Positions 1 through 13,492 of a stretch of 64,000 bases of DNA are shown in pieces. The stretch is taken from NCBI RefSeq assembly GCF_037975245.1, contig NC_092568.1, positions 41,963,631 through 42,027,630 of the forward strand. Reading direction: 5' to 3'. This DNA is from Apostichopus japonicus. Taxonomy: Eukaryota; Echinodermata; Holothuroidea; Aspidochirotida; Stichopodidae. The notes beneath the pieces are model-generated. The model was given only the letters and a program-made list of their open reading frames with translations. It was not told the DNA's origin and made no database searches. The translations under genes were made by a program, and so were the position numbers. Each line of letters starts with the position of its first letter. Within the stretch, counting starts at the first letter, position 1.

Positions 1-3000
1 GTGTCTATAGATGTCTAGTACGGTTACACAGTTAGCCAGATACCATACCTACTTTCGTATTTTAGCAAGAGCACTGTACGTCATCATTAATTTAAATTCA
101 TGCTATCCTACCGAACTCCACACACTCCTCAGCTGGTATTGCATTTATCAACCATGAATCACCTATTGTCTTCCTACTACAGACATCATGGTATTTCAAA
201 GAAGAGTACTGCTGGTCACACTGATTTATGGTCGTTAATTTGTAACATGCTTATAATGTCTTGAAAATCTTTTGTACACTATGAAGAGTCCTTAAAACTA
301 AATTATTTAATACATACCGACTGTTCTGTGGAAGATTCTTGACGACCTTAAGTTTCTTTCCATCTGTATCTGCTCCTAGAAAGAAATTCAGAGTTTGATA
401 ATTAACTCTACTTTAATTTGTCAGAAGAAAACCTAGTATTTAAATACACCAATACAAAACATTGCAGTTTTACCCTACAGATATCAGTGCACAGTAAACA
501 AAGTTTCATAACAACGTTTCATTTTAATGTACCTGTTTATATATCTCCAATAAAAGTATCATTTCCTAGTTACATTAACAACTTTTCCAAAATAGCAACT
601 ACGTTATGCCAGCAACATTTCTTAAAATCAGTTTGATTCTATGTCTCCCTAGCATGCTCAACCAATATTTCTATACATATACTGGGGTTTGTACATCATA
701 AGTACAATATAGTCCTGTATCCCCCAAATATATCAAATTATCGCATACATATATATGTAACTTGTGTTATATAGCAAAAACTAAGTGTAAGCATTGTTCC
801 ACTAGAAAGTGAAATCAGGTTGATGATGTGTGCAGGAAGTGTACTCTCCCAAAGTTTCCAGACAAACAGTAAGGAAACAGTTAGAGCAATGTGACTATAT
901 CTACATGACAGCTAAATTCCACTAGATATGCAAACATCTCAATATATTTCTTTGATTGCATGTCTAAAATATGTGGCTTTTGGAAGTGCGTGTACATAAA
1001 TACTGTAGGTTGTACAGTAAGACGACACAGTTCAGGTTGAGCAATCTGGCCATGGGAATTGGGAGACATGGGAATTGGGTGAAATTAAATACCTCTATAC
1101 ACTATTGTTATTTAAAATATACAGTAAACAAACCTACATACTGCAACTGGTGTTAGGTTCTGAAGAATGACAATTTGGAACCTAATGTATTTGGTGTACG
1201 TTCTGCTCAAGTATGACGTCAGAGAATCAGCTATGGTAAGTCTGTAAATTATTGCTACTGTTGTTTTGCTTTAAAGGAAGATAATTGTGATATATGGACT
1301 ACCATTCCCACACTCGAGCAAATAACCAGTTTGCAACATTAATTGGTGAATTTACCAAGTCACAACTCAGGTTTTGAAGGTTTGTTCACCAAATAAATGT
1401 AAGTAACCTTAGGCCACTACCGCAGACCTACTGGCTAATCAAAGACTTTGCCACTGCAGTTATAGCTGTTTCATTTCTCTTGCTTTAGCAAGGAATCAAA
1501 AGAATAGTAATGTGTATGCAATGATGAACTATATTCTATTGTTTGCAATCTGCTACCGTCATAGTAAGATACTTCTCCCATGCTCAACTGTGGAGTAAAA
1601 TTCACAATTGTAAACAAAAAACAAATGCAAACATACAATCTTATAGTTTTTGCAATAAAACGAAAACGATGCTATTCTGATTCTGCTAAATAAGTCACAA
1701 GGCTTAACTTTTTTAGTCTAATTAAGACCATATTATGGCAGCATTGTTACGAACGCAGGACTCTGCGTCCGGGACGCAATGATTTGGCTAGGGACTCAAA
1801 AGCTTGAAATGGCTTGCGTCCAGCGGATACAAACTTTTTTTGAGAAACAAACCCTAAGTACACACTCACAACTTGGTCAATGGAAAACATAACGAAACTT
1901 ATTTTGAAGGAACATCTTTCATTCTTCTTTTCAAAAAACCAGAACTTCTTCTGATAAGAACCAACATTTATCCCAATCCTACAGATCATTGAATTCAGTT
2001 GAAAAAATATATATCATAACATTCAACCGCAAGGTACAGGGTTAACAACACTCCATTACAGAGATTTTTATGCTAACATAAGACAATGATGCTACTCCAA
2101 AATTCCTGTGGTTTGATTGGCTACTAGTGCCTATCCATTGTCTGGAAACATTCTTGTATCTGTAGTGCTCAATGAACACGCAGTATGTTGTTTAACAACA
2201 ATTGATTGCAACGTTACTTTCCCCTGTGTAGAGATAACGTTTGTGGTATAGGCTATCAAATGTGTGCACTCAAATATCCAAACTTTCTAAAGGCCTGTTT
2301 TGTCACAAAGCGTACATAACTTTTGACAACAATTCACTCCTGGTACACAAATGCACTTCAATTGTTTCTGAGACTATCACGTAATATTTGAATCATTGTT
2401 TTGATCAGGAAATGTTATTAGTTGAAACAATCTATGAATTTTGTGGGAAGTTAACATCTCTGATCCTGAAAAGGATATTTCATCTCACAGTATGTTTCTT
2501 CTCTCTGCATTTAGAGTTGCTAATGTAAAATGTGCATTCATACCACAGTAGTTTCTGTTACAAATTTTGTTTGCAGTGCTTTATAAAACTGTTTGGTGCA
2601 ACGTTCGTGTGTAACTACGAAGTTGGCGAGTAGGGAAGTACATGGCGGATAAGGGGGGTTTTAACAATTGGTTGAAACGGCAAGGTGGGCAAAGCTAGTG
2701 CACTGAGCCATCTGCTCTTTATATCGTGTATAACATTCACAAAGTATAGGCAGTGATACGATCGCATCTTTACAACTACAGTAGTAAAAGTTGGCCATAC
2801 AATAATCGATATTGCTGTCCATTAGAAGCAAACTTTTTTTCTCTTACAACATTACTGTTATGGGTGAAATTGAATGAATTGGTTTGTACACAAAGCAATG
2901 GTAGGATCTATTTATATTTAGCACAGATGTGACATTAAGAGCTAGTACTTCTTAATTGAAACACAGGAAAACATATTTTCCCCATGCTTTAAGTTCATTT

Positions 3001-3019
3001 CTTTAAGTACAGTACTACA
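1..3019. other. Upstream non-coding DNA, nothing recognised
   Basis: AT-rich sequence with only short open frames lacking coding character. No splice-compatible exons, RNA genes or element termini were identified by eye. Confidence 0.4.
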
Positions 3020-4033
3020 ACATGCATGACAATACACATATAAACTAGATACATTTGGGATCTACTGTACATTCTTCTGTACTTTTCAAGTAGACTAGGG
3101 TGTAATAGGACTAAGCTACAATAGACTTCAGTTTGGCTAGGTCTTGTTACTATAGGTCACTGTTAAATCCCTAGAACAAATGTTGAAAAAAAGAAGTAAT
3201 GTAGACCAAGGCCTAGTAGCAACATGCATGACAAGTACACATATAAACTAGATACACTTGGGATCTACTGTACATTCTTCTGTACTTTTCAAGTAGACTA
3301 GGGTGTAATAGGACTAAGCTACAATAGACTTCAGTTTGGCTAGGTCATGTTACTATAGGTCACTGTTAAATCCCTAGAACAAATGTTGAAAAAAAGAAGT
3401 AATGTAGACCAAGGCCTAGTAGCAACATGCATGACAAGTACACATATAAACTAGATACACTTGGGATCTACTGTACATTCTTCTGTACTTTTCAAGTAGA
3501 CTAGGGTGTAATAGGACTAAGCTACAATAGACTTCAGTTTGGCTAGGTCATGTTACTATAGGTCACTGTTAAATCCCTAGAACAAATGTTGAAAAAAAGA
3601 AGTAATGTAGACCAAGGCCTAGTAGCAACATGCATGACAAGTACACATATAAACTAGATACACTTGGGATCTACTGTACATTCTTCTGTACTTTTCAAGT
3701 AGACTAGGGTGTAATAGGACTAAGCTACAATAGACTTCAGTTTGGCTAGGTCATGTTACTATAGGTCACTGTTAAATCCCTAGAACAAATGTTGAAAAAA
3801 AGAAGTAATGTAGACCAAGGCCTAGTAGCAACATGCATGACAAGTACACATATAAACTAGATACACTTGGGATCTACTGCACATTCTTCTGTACTTTTCA
3901 AGTAGACTAGGGTGTAATAGGACTAAGCTACAATAGACTTCAGTTTTGCTAGGCCATGTTATTATAGGTCACTGTTAAATCCCTAGAAAAAAATGTTGGA
4001 AAAAGAAGTAATGTAGACCAAGGCCTAGTAGCA
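3020..4033. repeat. 203-bp tandem repeat, five copies
   Basis: The unit starting ACATGCATGACA begins at 3020, 3222, 3425, 3628 and 3831, a period of 202-203 bp. Copies 2-4 look nearly identical and the outer copies carry more substitutions, which fits recent expansion. No coding potential was seen. Confidence 0.93.
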
Positions 4034-6249
4034 GCTTGAAAGTCTGAATTAGCAATTCATAAACACGACCTAACAGATACTGAAACTGTCATGAAACCTT
4101 TAACGATCTCTTTCAGTTCTTAGCTACTGGATATGTTCATGTTGCCTAGACTATACAATCACATTATCATGACAAGTTAACTATATTCCCAGATTGTGGC
4201 TATTTATCAAAAAGATAGAACAGAATAAATTTAAAGGCCAACACATTGGGTTGCCCATTGAATTGTTCCATAGTTTCAGCCTGCTGTCTAACCAGTACTA
4301 AAATAGTGCTCACACGGCACTCGCAAGTCCGTTTCGAATCCAACGGCCGAATAGGATAATGAACGTTAACAAAACAGTGGATAACCAATGTTTGGGCCTT
4401 CAAATTAAGCCTTGTCAATCTTTTTGAAACAACCGCAATGAGGGGGAAGTCTGCTTCAGTATATCATGGTGATGTCTCGGTAGGCTAGCTATCAGTACCA
4501 ATATGGAGGGCTTCTACTTGTACAGTACTGCTGAACATAAAAACATGTTGTAGAAAACACAAGATTCTTAAATTGAAAACAAAAGATCTCTTCTTCAAAA
4601 CTCGTTTCCTAGCCTATAGTGTACTAGCATAGTACTATTAGTACCAGATTTTGGAGTATGCTGTGGTTCGACCTCAAGGAATTATAAAATAAGCATATTC
4701 TGAACAGAGAGCATTGCTTCAAACTTGGCTTAATTATCACACAGTTTTGGAATTTGGCAATTTGTCACCACTGTGGCATGTTCTTGATTTTTGAGGTTTG
4801 ATTTCTCAGCAGTTAAACATCTTACTACCTTCCCATTCCAGATTTATATCCCATAAAATGGGAAATAAACAATTTAGGTACAAAAATATTGTCTTGTAGA
4901 GTCACCTTAAAAGTGCCAAAATATTCAATTTTGGTATTTTTCACTTTAAAATGTGCCATTTTTAGTGATGTATTGCTCCTGAACTATGGCTTCAAGATAC
5001 TTAATTCCTTCAGAAGTTATAATCTCTAGTCCATTAAACACAGCAACAACAACACAAAATAATGATGACAATGATTTCCTGTATATATTTTTAAGCTATG
5101 CATGCTCTAAAGTTGCTAATTCATGCTGCGATTCAGCATGAGGAAGAGTTTTTATGCCGATTTTTTACCACTTAATCATGTTTTCCGTGATTTGACACGG
5201 AATGACCCAATTACATGGTTGGCTCATTATTGACGCACTTCAGGATTTGAGATCACTCAACTGTATTCGTTATCATATGTGTAGTTCTCAGAAATGTAAT
5301 GATCTCAAAATATTTATTGTTCTGTGCCAATATGCAACGTACAATTGAGCAGAATTTGACCACAAAACGTCTGCCATGTCAAGTTCTTTCATACCCCTAA
5401 ATTGACACATTCGTCAATAAGCTAAATGTACTGTAGGTCTAAGAATGCATCTATGGACTTTGGATGCTGCTTGCTATGCTCTGAGCCTCTAAGCCCAGCC
5501 AGGTCAGGTCCCAGAGAGTAGTGGTATTATATTGAGGTAATTTTGGTTATTTTTAGAGAGTACGCTTTCGAAATGCCAACAAAATTCTGCAAAACCGGGG
5601 GAGGGTGTAAAAAGCTAAAAAAATATGCAATTTGATCAGCATATACCAGAAATGGATTAAAACTAATCAAATATGTAATAGACTGCAAAAAGGTTAGGTT
5701 GCCTGCTGTATCGTTGCTAGTTATATTTTGAAGGTGCATCAATTAAGAAGGTGCGTCAATTATGAAGCCTTTTCTAAACTACAACTAGTAATATGGCCTC
5801 GGCTTTTATCTATTATGACGGGGAAAAAAGAAAGGATTCATACAGTCAGTGATCAACAGCAGTGGACCCTCCATGCAAATAATAAAAAAGTGTAGCCTAA
5901 ATTAAAATAAGGACCTAGCCTCATGTAGCCCAGGATGAGTATATAGGCCAATAGGCTAGGTGTAAGGCTAAGCCTGAAATTAAAATTATTTAGTTAAACT
6001 AGGCCTATGGCCTCTCCTGCTACGCCTAGGCTACAGTAGTCTGACTTGCCTCGGCCAGGCTAATTCCAAATATTTCTAGGGGATTAACGAATGCATCCAT
6101 AATGGTATATTGGCCTAAGTATTATACCATATAAATAGGTTTAGGCTAAGCCGAGTCCGAGCCGTTGCAAGCTACCACCCACCGCTTAGGACTAGACTAT
6201 TGACACGCCACCATACGTAAGCCTATAATGTACAACAGGTGGACTCAAC
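4034..6249. other. Non-coding DNA, nothing recognised
   Basis: Short open frames only. The part from about 5900 to 6060 is rich in CCTAGGC-like words without a clear period. No gene or element called. Confidence 0.35.
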
Positions 6250-7095
6250 GTTATCAGAAGAAAACAAACTAACAAGAAACCTACTGGAAAAAACCATAGC
6301 CATGGCAAAAGAGTACACATGCATCTTCAAAAAGACACCCAAATGATCATGCACTCTGGGAAGTCACTCTTATTCGACAAAGGCACACCTCGGATGAAGA
6401 AAATGGAACAACGACCTCTTTGATCTCACTATTGGCAGCTACGATGGGGCCGAGGTATGCGAGCATGTAGGACTCTATATCCTGAACACTCTAGCAAAGG
6501 AATACGGAAAGGAGCACATTGGACTATACAGAGACGACGGCCTAGCAGGATTAATAAAACGCCAGCGGCAGTAAAGCAGACAGCATAAGAAAAAACCTGA
6601 CCAAGATATTCAAATAACTTGGGCTCAGCATTACCATCGACTGCAACCTGAAGATCGCCAACTTTCTCGACGTCACCTTCAACCCGAGCACCGGCAAATA
6701 CTACCCCTGCAGGAAACCCAACGATCGCCCAATGAACATCCACAGACAGTCCAACCACCCTACCAGCATCATCAGGAACCTATATACCAGCCTCGATAAG
6801 CAAGCGTATCTCCGCCATCTCACACGACGAAAAAATCTTCAAGAAAGCCTCACCAGTTTACGAGGAAGCGCTAAAATCAAGTAGCTTCACTGGGGGTCTA
6901 CATCGCCAACAAATCAACCAAGAACAACCGTAACAGGGCGCGCAACATCATTTGATTCACCCCCCTGTCAGCAGCAAAGTAGCCACGAACATAGGTTCCA
7001 GAAATTTGTCATCAAACTCGTCAACAAACGTTTCCCGAAGAAATCAAAATTGAAAAAGATGTTCATCAGAAACAACGTGAAAGTCAGCTATAGCT
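6250..7095 (+). pseudogene. Decayed reverse transcriptase of a Penelope-like or related retroelement
   Basis: Pieces of a reverse transcriptase are readable in order across several frames: MIMHSGKSLLF (about 6343), [17 protein letters not shown], the catalytic-type box [10 protein letters not shown] (about 6520-6548), NFLDVTFNPSTGKYY, RPMNIHRQSNHP, and a C-terminal stretch KRFPKKSKLKK followed by NVKVSYS. Frameshifts and stops interrupt it; one TGA replaces the Trp expected after NII (near 6950). Motif order matches retroelement polymerases common in invertebrates. Placement within Penelope-like elements is probable, not proven. It ends about 370 bp before the gene A start codon. Confidence 0.7.
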
Positions 7096-7464
7096 AACAT
7101 TTAGCTTTCATTTAATGACTCGTTCTAAGGAAAACCAATCTAGGTCTATTAAATGTGTGATTGTTTCCAAATGTTATTTTACTAAGACTAAAATACTTGT
7201 TGAAGAAACACAAAAGTCAATCATTCTACGAAATTCGCAGTAGTTAAGAATGGCCACTGACACATTCCTATGCCGACAGTACAACAGATGCATTCTGTAG
7301 GTCAGGTGCCAGTCAATATTAATTTAAGCCAATGAATAATTTAAAGCTACCTTCAGTGAGAAATAGATTTTCTCATTCGTAGTTTAATAAGTACATTTAT
7401 CACAATTCATGGTTTCAGTCCTGAAAATGTGGTCTTAGCAGAAAGAAAACCTTTATGCTTCAAA
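7096..7464 (+). promoter_or_regulatory. Presumed 5' flank / 5' UTR of gene A
   Basis: AT-rich stretch between the decayed retroelement and the gene A ATG. No convincing TATA box, initiator or CpG island was recognised, and the transcription start cannot be placed. Confidence 0.25.
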
Positions 7465-7713
7465 ATGCGGCGACTCTACGTAGTGTTTATTTTTATTTAC
7501 TTCGTGTATGGCCGGTCCGTAAGAGGAGACCCCTCGTCCATGGAGGCAGACCCTGCTAGAATCCCTCTTTACATCGGAGGTATGTTTTCGTTGTCTGGGG
7601 GTTGGGATGGATCTGGGTGTCTGGTATCAGCTGAACTAGCCCTGGACCAGATCAACAACAGATCAGATATTCTACCGGATTATGAGCTCAAGATGATTTG
7701 GAATGATACAAAG
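7465..7713 (+). CDS. Gene A exon 1: signal peptide and first VFT strand
   Basis: Encodes 83 residues. A basic start (MRRLY) and a hydrophobic run of about 12 residues form a signal peptide. YIGGMFSLSGGWDGSG follows, the first strand of a GABA-B Venus flytrap, and then LALDQINNRSDILPDYELK. The Trp of SGGW matches the GABBR1 ligand-contact Trp (W65 in human numbering). An NRS sequon lies in this exon. The exon ends in phase 0 at a GTGAGT donor. Intron 1 is 2.1 kb and contains a 55-bp repeat array. Confidence 0.88.
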
Positions 7714-10700
7714 GTGAGTTTGCAAATGAGCAGATATCATTTCTAGATTTTCCATCATCGTATCTTTTTGTTTTCCAAAAGTTAGCTCCTATCTTCCAGT
7801 CTCTTTAATCTTCTTAATCAACATTGTATTATGTTGGGTAAGCCTTATTTTTTTCTTTCTTTCCTTACCAAATTTCATTATTTTTTGAGGTTGTTGCAAT
7901 TAGGGGCAGCGCTGTTGTACTACCTTGTATTTGTTAAGATACCTCCTTATACCCACGACGAATAAAACATGAAATATTGTACGTTTGTTCACACCGCTGA
8001 GTCGAAACTAAGCAGTTTATGTTACTTTCCATTCCATATACTACCTACACCTATGATAGATTCCATTTTGTAATTCAATTCAGTTGAACTTGATTTCGAC
8101 CAACAATGTTTAAAGAACTTGCAGTGATGTCTTCAGACAATAGACTTAAAACATGATAAAAGGTTGAGGAGATTACCCAAGGAAGCTACTGAAATGCTTG
8201 TGGAATTTGAATCTCTTTTACAGAGAAAAAAGAAAACATCATTACTGTTACTAGTGTATGTTACATACTATTAATTTAATCTACGCCTCTGATAGATCCT
8301 GTTACTAATATATGTTAAATACTATTTCATGTAATCTACGCCGCTCATAGATCCTGTTACTAATATATGTTACATACTATTTCATGTAATCTACGCCGCC
8401 GATAGATCCTGTTACTAGTACATGTTACATACTATTTCATGTAATCTACGCCGCTGATAGATCTTGTTACTAGTATATTTTACATACTATTCATGTAATC
8501 TACGCCGCTGATAGATCCTGTTACTAGTATATGTTACATACTATTTTATGTAATCTACGCCGCTGATAGATCCTGTTACTAATATATGTTACATACTATT
8601 TTATGTAATCTACGCCGCTGATAGATCCTGTTACTTGTATATGTTACATACTATTTCATGTTAGCTACACCGCTGATAGATCCTGTTACTAGTATATTTT
8701 ACATACTATTCATGTTAGCTACACCGCTGATAGATCCTGTTACTAGTATATTTTAAGTTACACCAGTAACTAGAATTTAAAGATGATTTTGTTACTTAGC
8801 TTTTCCAAGGTAGCTGTAACACTTATTATAATCCGTCAACTTTTAACTTTCTGTTCTTGGCTACACCGCTGAAGAGATTTTACAAATTATGTCCATGGTA
8901 GTTTGTGTTCAATAATGGAAAGAATGGAATCTGGTCTACGAACAATTTAAAAATATATTTATTGATATTCATTTCTTTGCTATACCGCTGAAGAGAACCA
9001 AGAACAGATTATGTTTATTTTATCCATAGTTGTTATAACAATGAATATAATCTAGCTTATAAAAAGTTAGAATGTTAATTTTCACTTCTATGGCTACAAC
9101 AGCTGAACAGAATCTAAAACAATTCCATATGTTACTTTGATTTCCATATTTGTTATACCATTGATGGCACCGCAATCTATCAAACAAACAATTTACATTT
9201 CATTGGTTTTTATGATAAAAGCGAGTTGTGTTATTATGCTTTCCATATTTGTTATAATGATCAATATAATTTAGTTTAAGAACAATTTTAATTTTAATAG
9301 AATAGAATAGAAAACTAAGACACATCATGTTACTGTGTTTCCATAATTGAGGTACAAAAATAGAGAATTTAGCATACCAACAAGTCTGTGTTAATTTCCA
9401 TTGGTTCTGCAGTCTTAGCTACACCGCTGAATAGAATCTAAAGCAGGCTATGTTCCTTATGTTCCAGAAATAAGAATATCTTATGATATTATTTTCTTTC
9501 TCCTCTATTACATATAACTCTCACAGTTTCATAAGAATAAGTTTTCAGTCGATAACATATGGCCCTGGCTATTAACAATCTTATTGTTTGGTGTTAATTT
9601 ATTCATTTATTCATTTATTCCACATGTGAATACATACTGTTCATTGGAGTATTCCTAAGGCTCCCTAAAACAATTTCATTTACTTTTGTCGAAAGCTGTT
9701 ACTGTAGGTAGCATAATTTAATTTCCAAATATTTTTACTGGACAACTTATCAAAAAAGGAACTAGCCTCTGGAATAACTGATGCCTGAAGTGTGCACGAC
9801 AGTTTGCTACTCGGGTACTGTATAACCACATCGTGGAAGAACCCAGAAAGATAATCCTGCTAGGACCAGCTTGCTCCTCAGGGGCTGAGTTGGTTTCTGA
9901 GACAGCTCGCTTTTGGAATCTCATTATGGTTTGTATGATAGTTAGCGAAATACAAAATTGATGAGATAATATAAGAACTATAGATAACAAAATACATTTA
10001 AATGATTTGCTCTCATTATGTGTGCCACATATGTCTTATCTTTCATAGGCGTGCTGTGTTTTAAGGATGTTCCCTCATTAGGTATACCACATATGACTTA
10101 TCTTTGATAGGCGTGTTGTGTTTGTTTAATGATTCATTTTCTTTACAATATGTTATATTTTTGTGGGTTTTTTTTCCTGAAAAAAAATATATTAAAAACC
10201 ATGATAATGTTTTATCGACGCACATATCACAATCTACTTCTATTGAATTAAGTAAATTAAATTTAGCATTTAATAAATAAATTAATAGATAAATAATTAA
10301 AGTTCATACATTATGAGCTCAGAACGTCTCAAATGTTGTATATCACTCGACCAGTTACGATCATAAAATGGCGAGTAAATCTGACCAAATTTTGTCTGCA
10401 AAGCACAATGTATGCATGAACTTTCCAAGAAGCTTTTAAGTGGTTAGTGCATGTCACTTTGCAATATTGTGTTGTTGATGTTTGTTTCAGGTTTTAGTTT
10501 CAGCCGGTTCTCCAAATCTTTCTGACCGGTCTAAGTTCCCTAATGTATTCCGTACAGTCCCGAGTTCGTCGAACATCTACGGCGACCCTCTGATCTGGTT
10601 TATGAAGCAATATGGTTGGACGCAAATAGGATATCTTTCTGACAGTGATAATGGATTCTCTGCGGTAAGTGTATACCCTTAATATATATGTAAATTACTG

Positions 10701-12724
10701 TGTGGCTGATATAAATACCACAAAATCATACATAACTATATGAAGAAGTGTCAAAGATGATGGAGAGAAGAATGCAATATACATACAAACAAAAATCGGC
10801 AAGAAAGGAAAAAAGAAATAAAATAAACATATTTTCACTATGGACAATTTAGAGACAGAATCGTTCATCTCGAGGATTTCCAACCAATTATTGAAGATGA
10901 TTTCATCACCCTGATGTCTAGTTTGATTCAACAACCATAATGTTTGTATTTTGATTCAATCACAATAATGTTTAGTTTTCTTCAATCACACTAATGTTCA
11001 GCTTATTTGTTGATACCTCAACAGAGAGAGACTTCATTTATTGTTTCCATGGAAACGATTGATTAAGTTTAGTCCTTCTCGTTTTTTCTTTTCTTTTTTC
11101 TTGTTTGTGCTTACGTGACAGGTACAGATGGAGTTTGTGGAGCGTGCCTCTAACATGGGATTTACTGTAATAGCGGATTTAAGTTTAGATGTTGCCAGAA
11201 ATCAAGTTGAAAACTTGAAGGCACGTAAAAATCATATCAATAAATCTTCTTTTATTTGTTACGTCAACCATGCTCGTATAGCCTTGATCCTCAAAGATGT
11301 AGGATAACCTAAAGGGTTCATCTCTTTGGCTGTAATAAAACGCAAGGCTAGAAATATTATAGAATCAACCTTGTTTTTGTAGCAGAACTTAGGATGAGTA
11401 CAAGGATATAAGATATGAAAAGTATAACTCTGCCCCCCCGCCTTCTTATGTCTCATTGTCCCTCTAAGATAAGATATAAGTTTTATTTCCGCCTGTTAGG
11501 AGACGCAGGTGCACCACAGTACTTAATCGTGATCACTTGATGAAAATAATCCATCGTAACTATTTGAAGATCATTATAAGAATGTCAATTTGTAATATAT
11601 AACTCGTTACCAAGGTGACGTGATTTTTTTCAAGTGTAAGAGGCCGTAGATTTGGATGCAGCAAATGTCACTGGTCTAATGAGATAAATTACTGTTCGAA
11701 TACAATCTGTTACAAATCGATAGCTTAAGAATAGTAAATTCATAGTCTAGTCTTCAAAGTTACATTTTCTAAACTTTCAAATTACGCAGTGCTTTTTTCC
11801 AAGACAAAGTGTCTAAGACGAAGAGGGATGAAGATCAGGCAACAGATGGGGAGACGATGGGGGCGGGGAGGGGTGAACGTGGGTAGATAAAGCCTCCTCG
11901 GTGCTTTGACTTTGGCATTGAGCTTTGCCGAGGCTCTAAGTCCGTAATAGGTCCAACATTTTGTAACATCCAGCGCTCCTTTAGGTTGGTCTACCGGACA
12001 TGCATGTGTTTTAAAGCAACTGTTTCATGGTCTGTCCCTTATTCGGATTTAGGATCTGATTGTTTCTATTCTTTCTGAATAATCTACCTCTTATGATTGA
12101 ATACAAGTTGAAATTTCGTTTTGACAAAATTCATCTGACATTACAACAGCACAAAATGAACCCCGGGCTGATGTGTCTTACTTACGTATATGTGGTAATA
12201 TTTTATTTGTAGAAAAGTTTTGTGTTTTATTCTTCGTACTGATCGTCTTGACATTATTCATTCAGAATATAAAATTAGTTATAGGTTTAAGTTTAGTCTC
12301 TTTTTTGCATATGTTTAAAGATGCGACATCCATTTACTGTGATTAATTTATTTATTTGAAGCTGAAGCAGTAAGAGTCAAAAATTGTTTCCTCTGTTAAT
12401 TGATATACACAGAGCCGTGGAATTCGAATTGTTTTCATTTACTGTCTGGAGGCGAAAGCTCGACTTGTTTTCTGTGAGGTATGGTTCATTACTTGTCTTC
12501 TGTGAGGTATGGTTCATTACTTGTATTCTGTCAGATGTGGTTTCATTACTTGTATTCTATGAGGTAGGTTTCATTACTTAGAAATGACCTTAATAACAAT
12601 AAGATACATATAATGGTGTCGGCTTATGAGCAAACTAGAACGAATAAGCGGCTCCTTTCTAATGACGACACCAGTTAGATAGTCCCAATCATTGAGGATG
12701 TCAATATGATGCTATTCAAAACAT

Positions 12725-12793
<69 letters not shown>

Positions 12794-13420
12794 TATATTT
12801 ATATATATTAAAAAAATTGAAAACACCACAGACTTTAACTTATACATCTATTTACCAAAATTAATACAAAAAGAACGACATGTTTCGAAAGTAGCGACTT
12901 TCATCATCAGGTTACAGACGCAAAATGAACAAGTAATAGCAGACAAATGTACACTAGCAATAACACACAAGGACAAGTAGATTAACTCAACAAAGATAAC
13001 ACTGGACAGTCAAGCTGTTTGTTGAGATTGGGTTTATCCCAATTGATATGTAGGCTTTCTTTGATCCTATGCTGGAGTTAGGTGGGAGCTGAGTCGATAA
13101 TTTTGAATGAGTTATTGTCACATAGCCGCTTACAGTTGGGAAATTTAGCTAAGTGTTTGTAAATATGTGAATTCTTATCGGTTTTTAGATGCTCAGAAAT
13201 CCGTGTAGAAAGGTGACTATGGGTTTCCCCTATATAACAAGCATTACAGCTTGTGCAGATGAATTTATAGACCACACGAGATTTAAGGTATGATGGATTA
13301 ATGTCTTTTACTACACACATATTTCGAACTTTAAATGAGATAAGCTCATTCAAAATTATCGACTCAGCTCCCACTAAACGCCAGCTTAGGATCAAAGAAA
13401 GCCTACATATCTCATATATA

Positions 13421-13492
<72 letters not shown>

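Noticed and set aside
7429..7464. Upstream extension of gene A's first exon
   Set aside because: The frame is open back to 7429 but starts with GTG. The first ATG in frame is 7465 and is followed directly by a signal peptide.
11221..11302. Longer version of gene A exon 4, reading through to a GTAGGA donor
   Set aside because: It would add about 27 residues absent from gene B and from GABA-B receptors. The GC donor at 11221 restores the paralog's exact 99-bp length.
12384..12581. 65-codon plus-strand frame over gene A exon 5
   Set aside because: It is in a different frame from the exon. The exon is supported by its acceptor, donor, 66-bp length and the ARLVFCE match.
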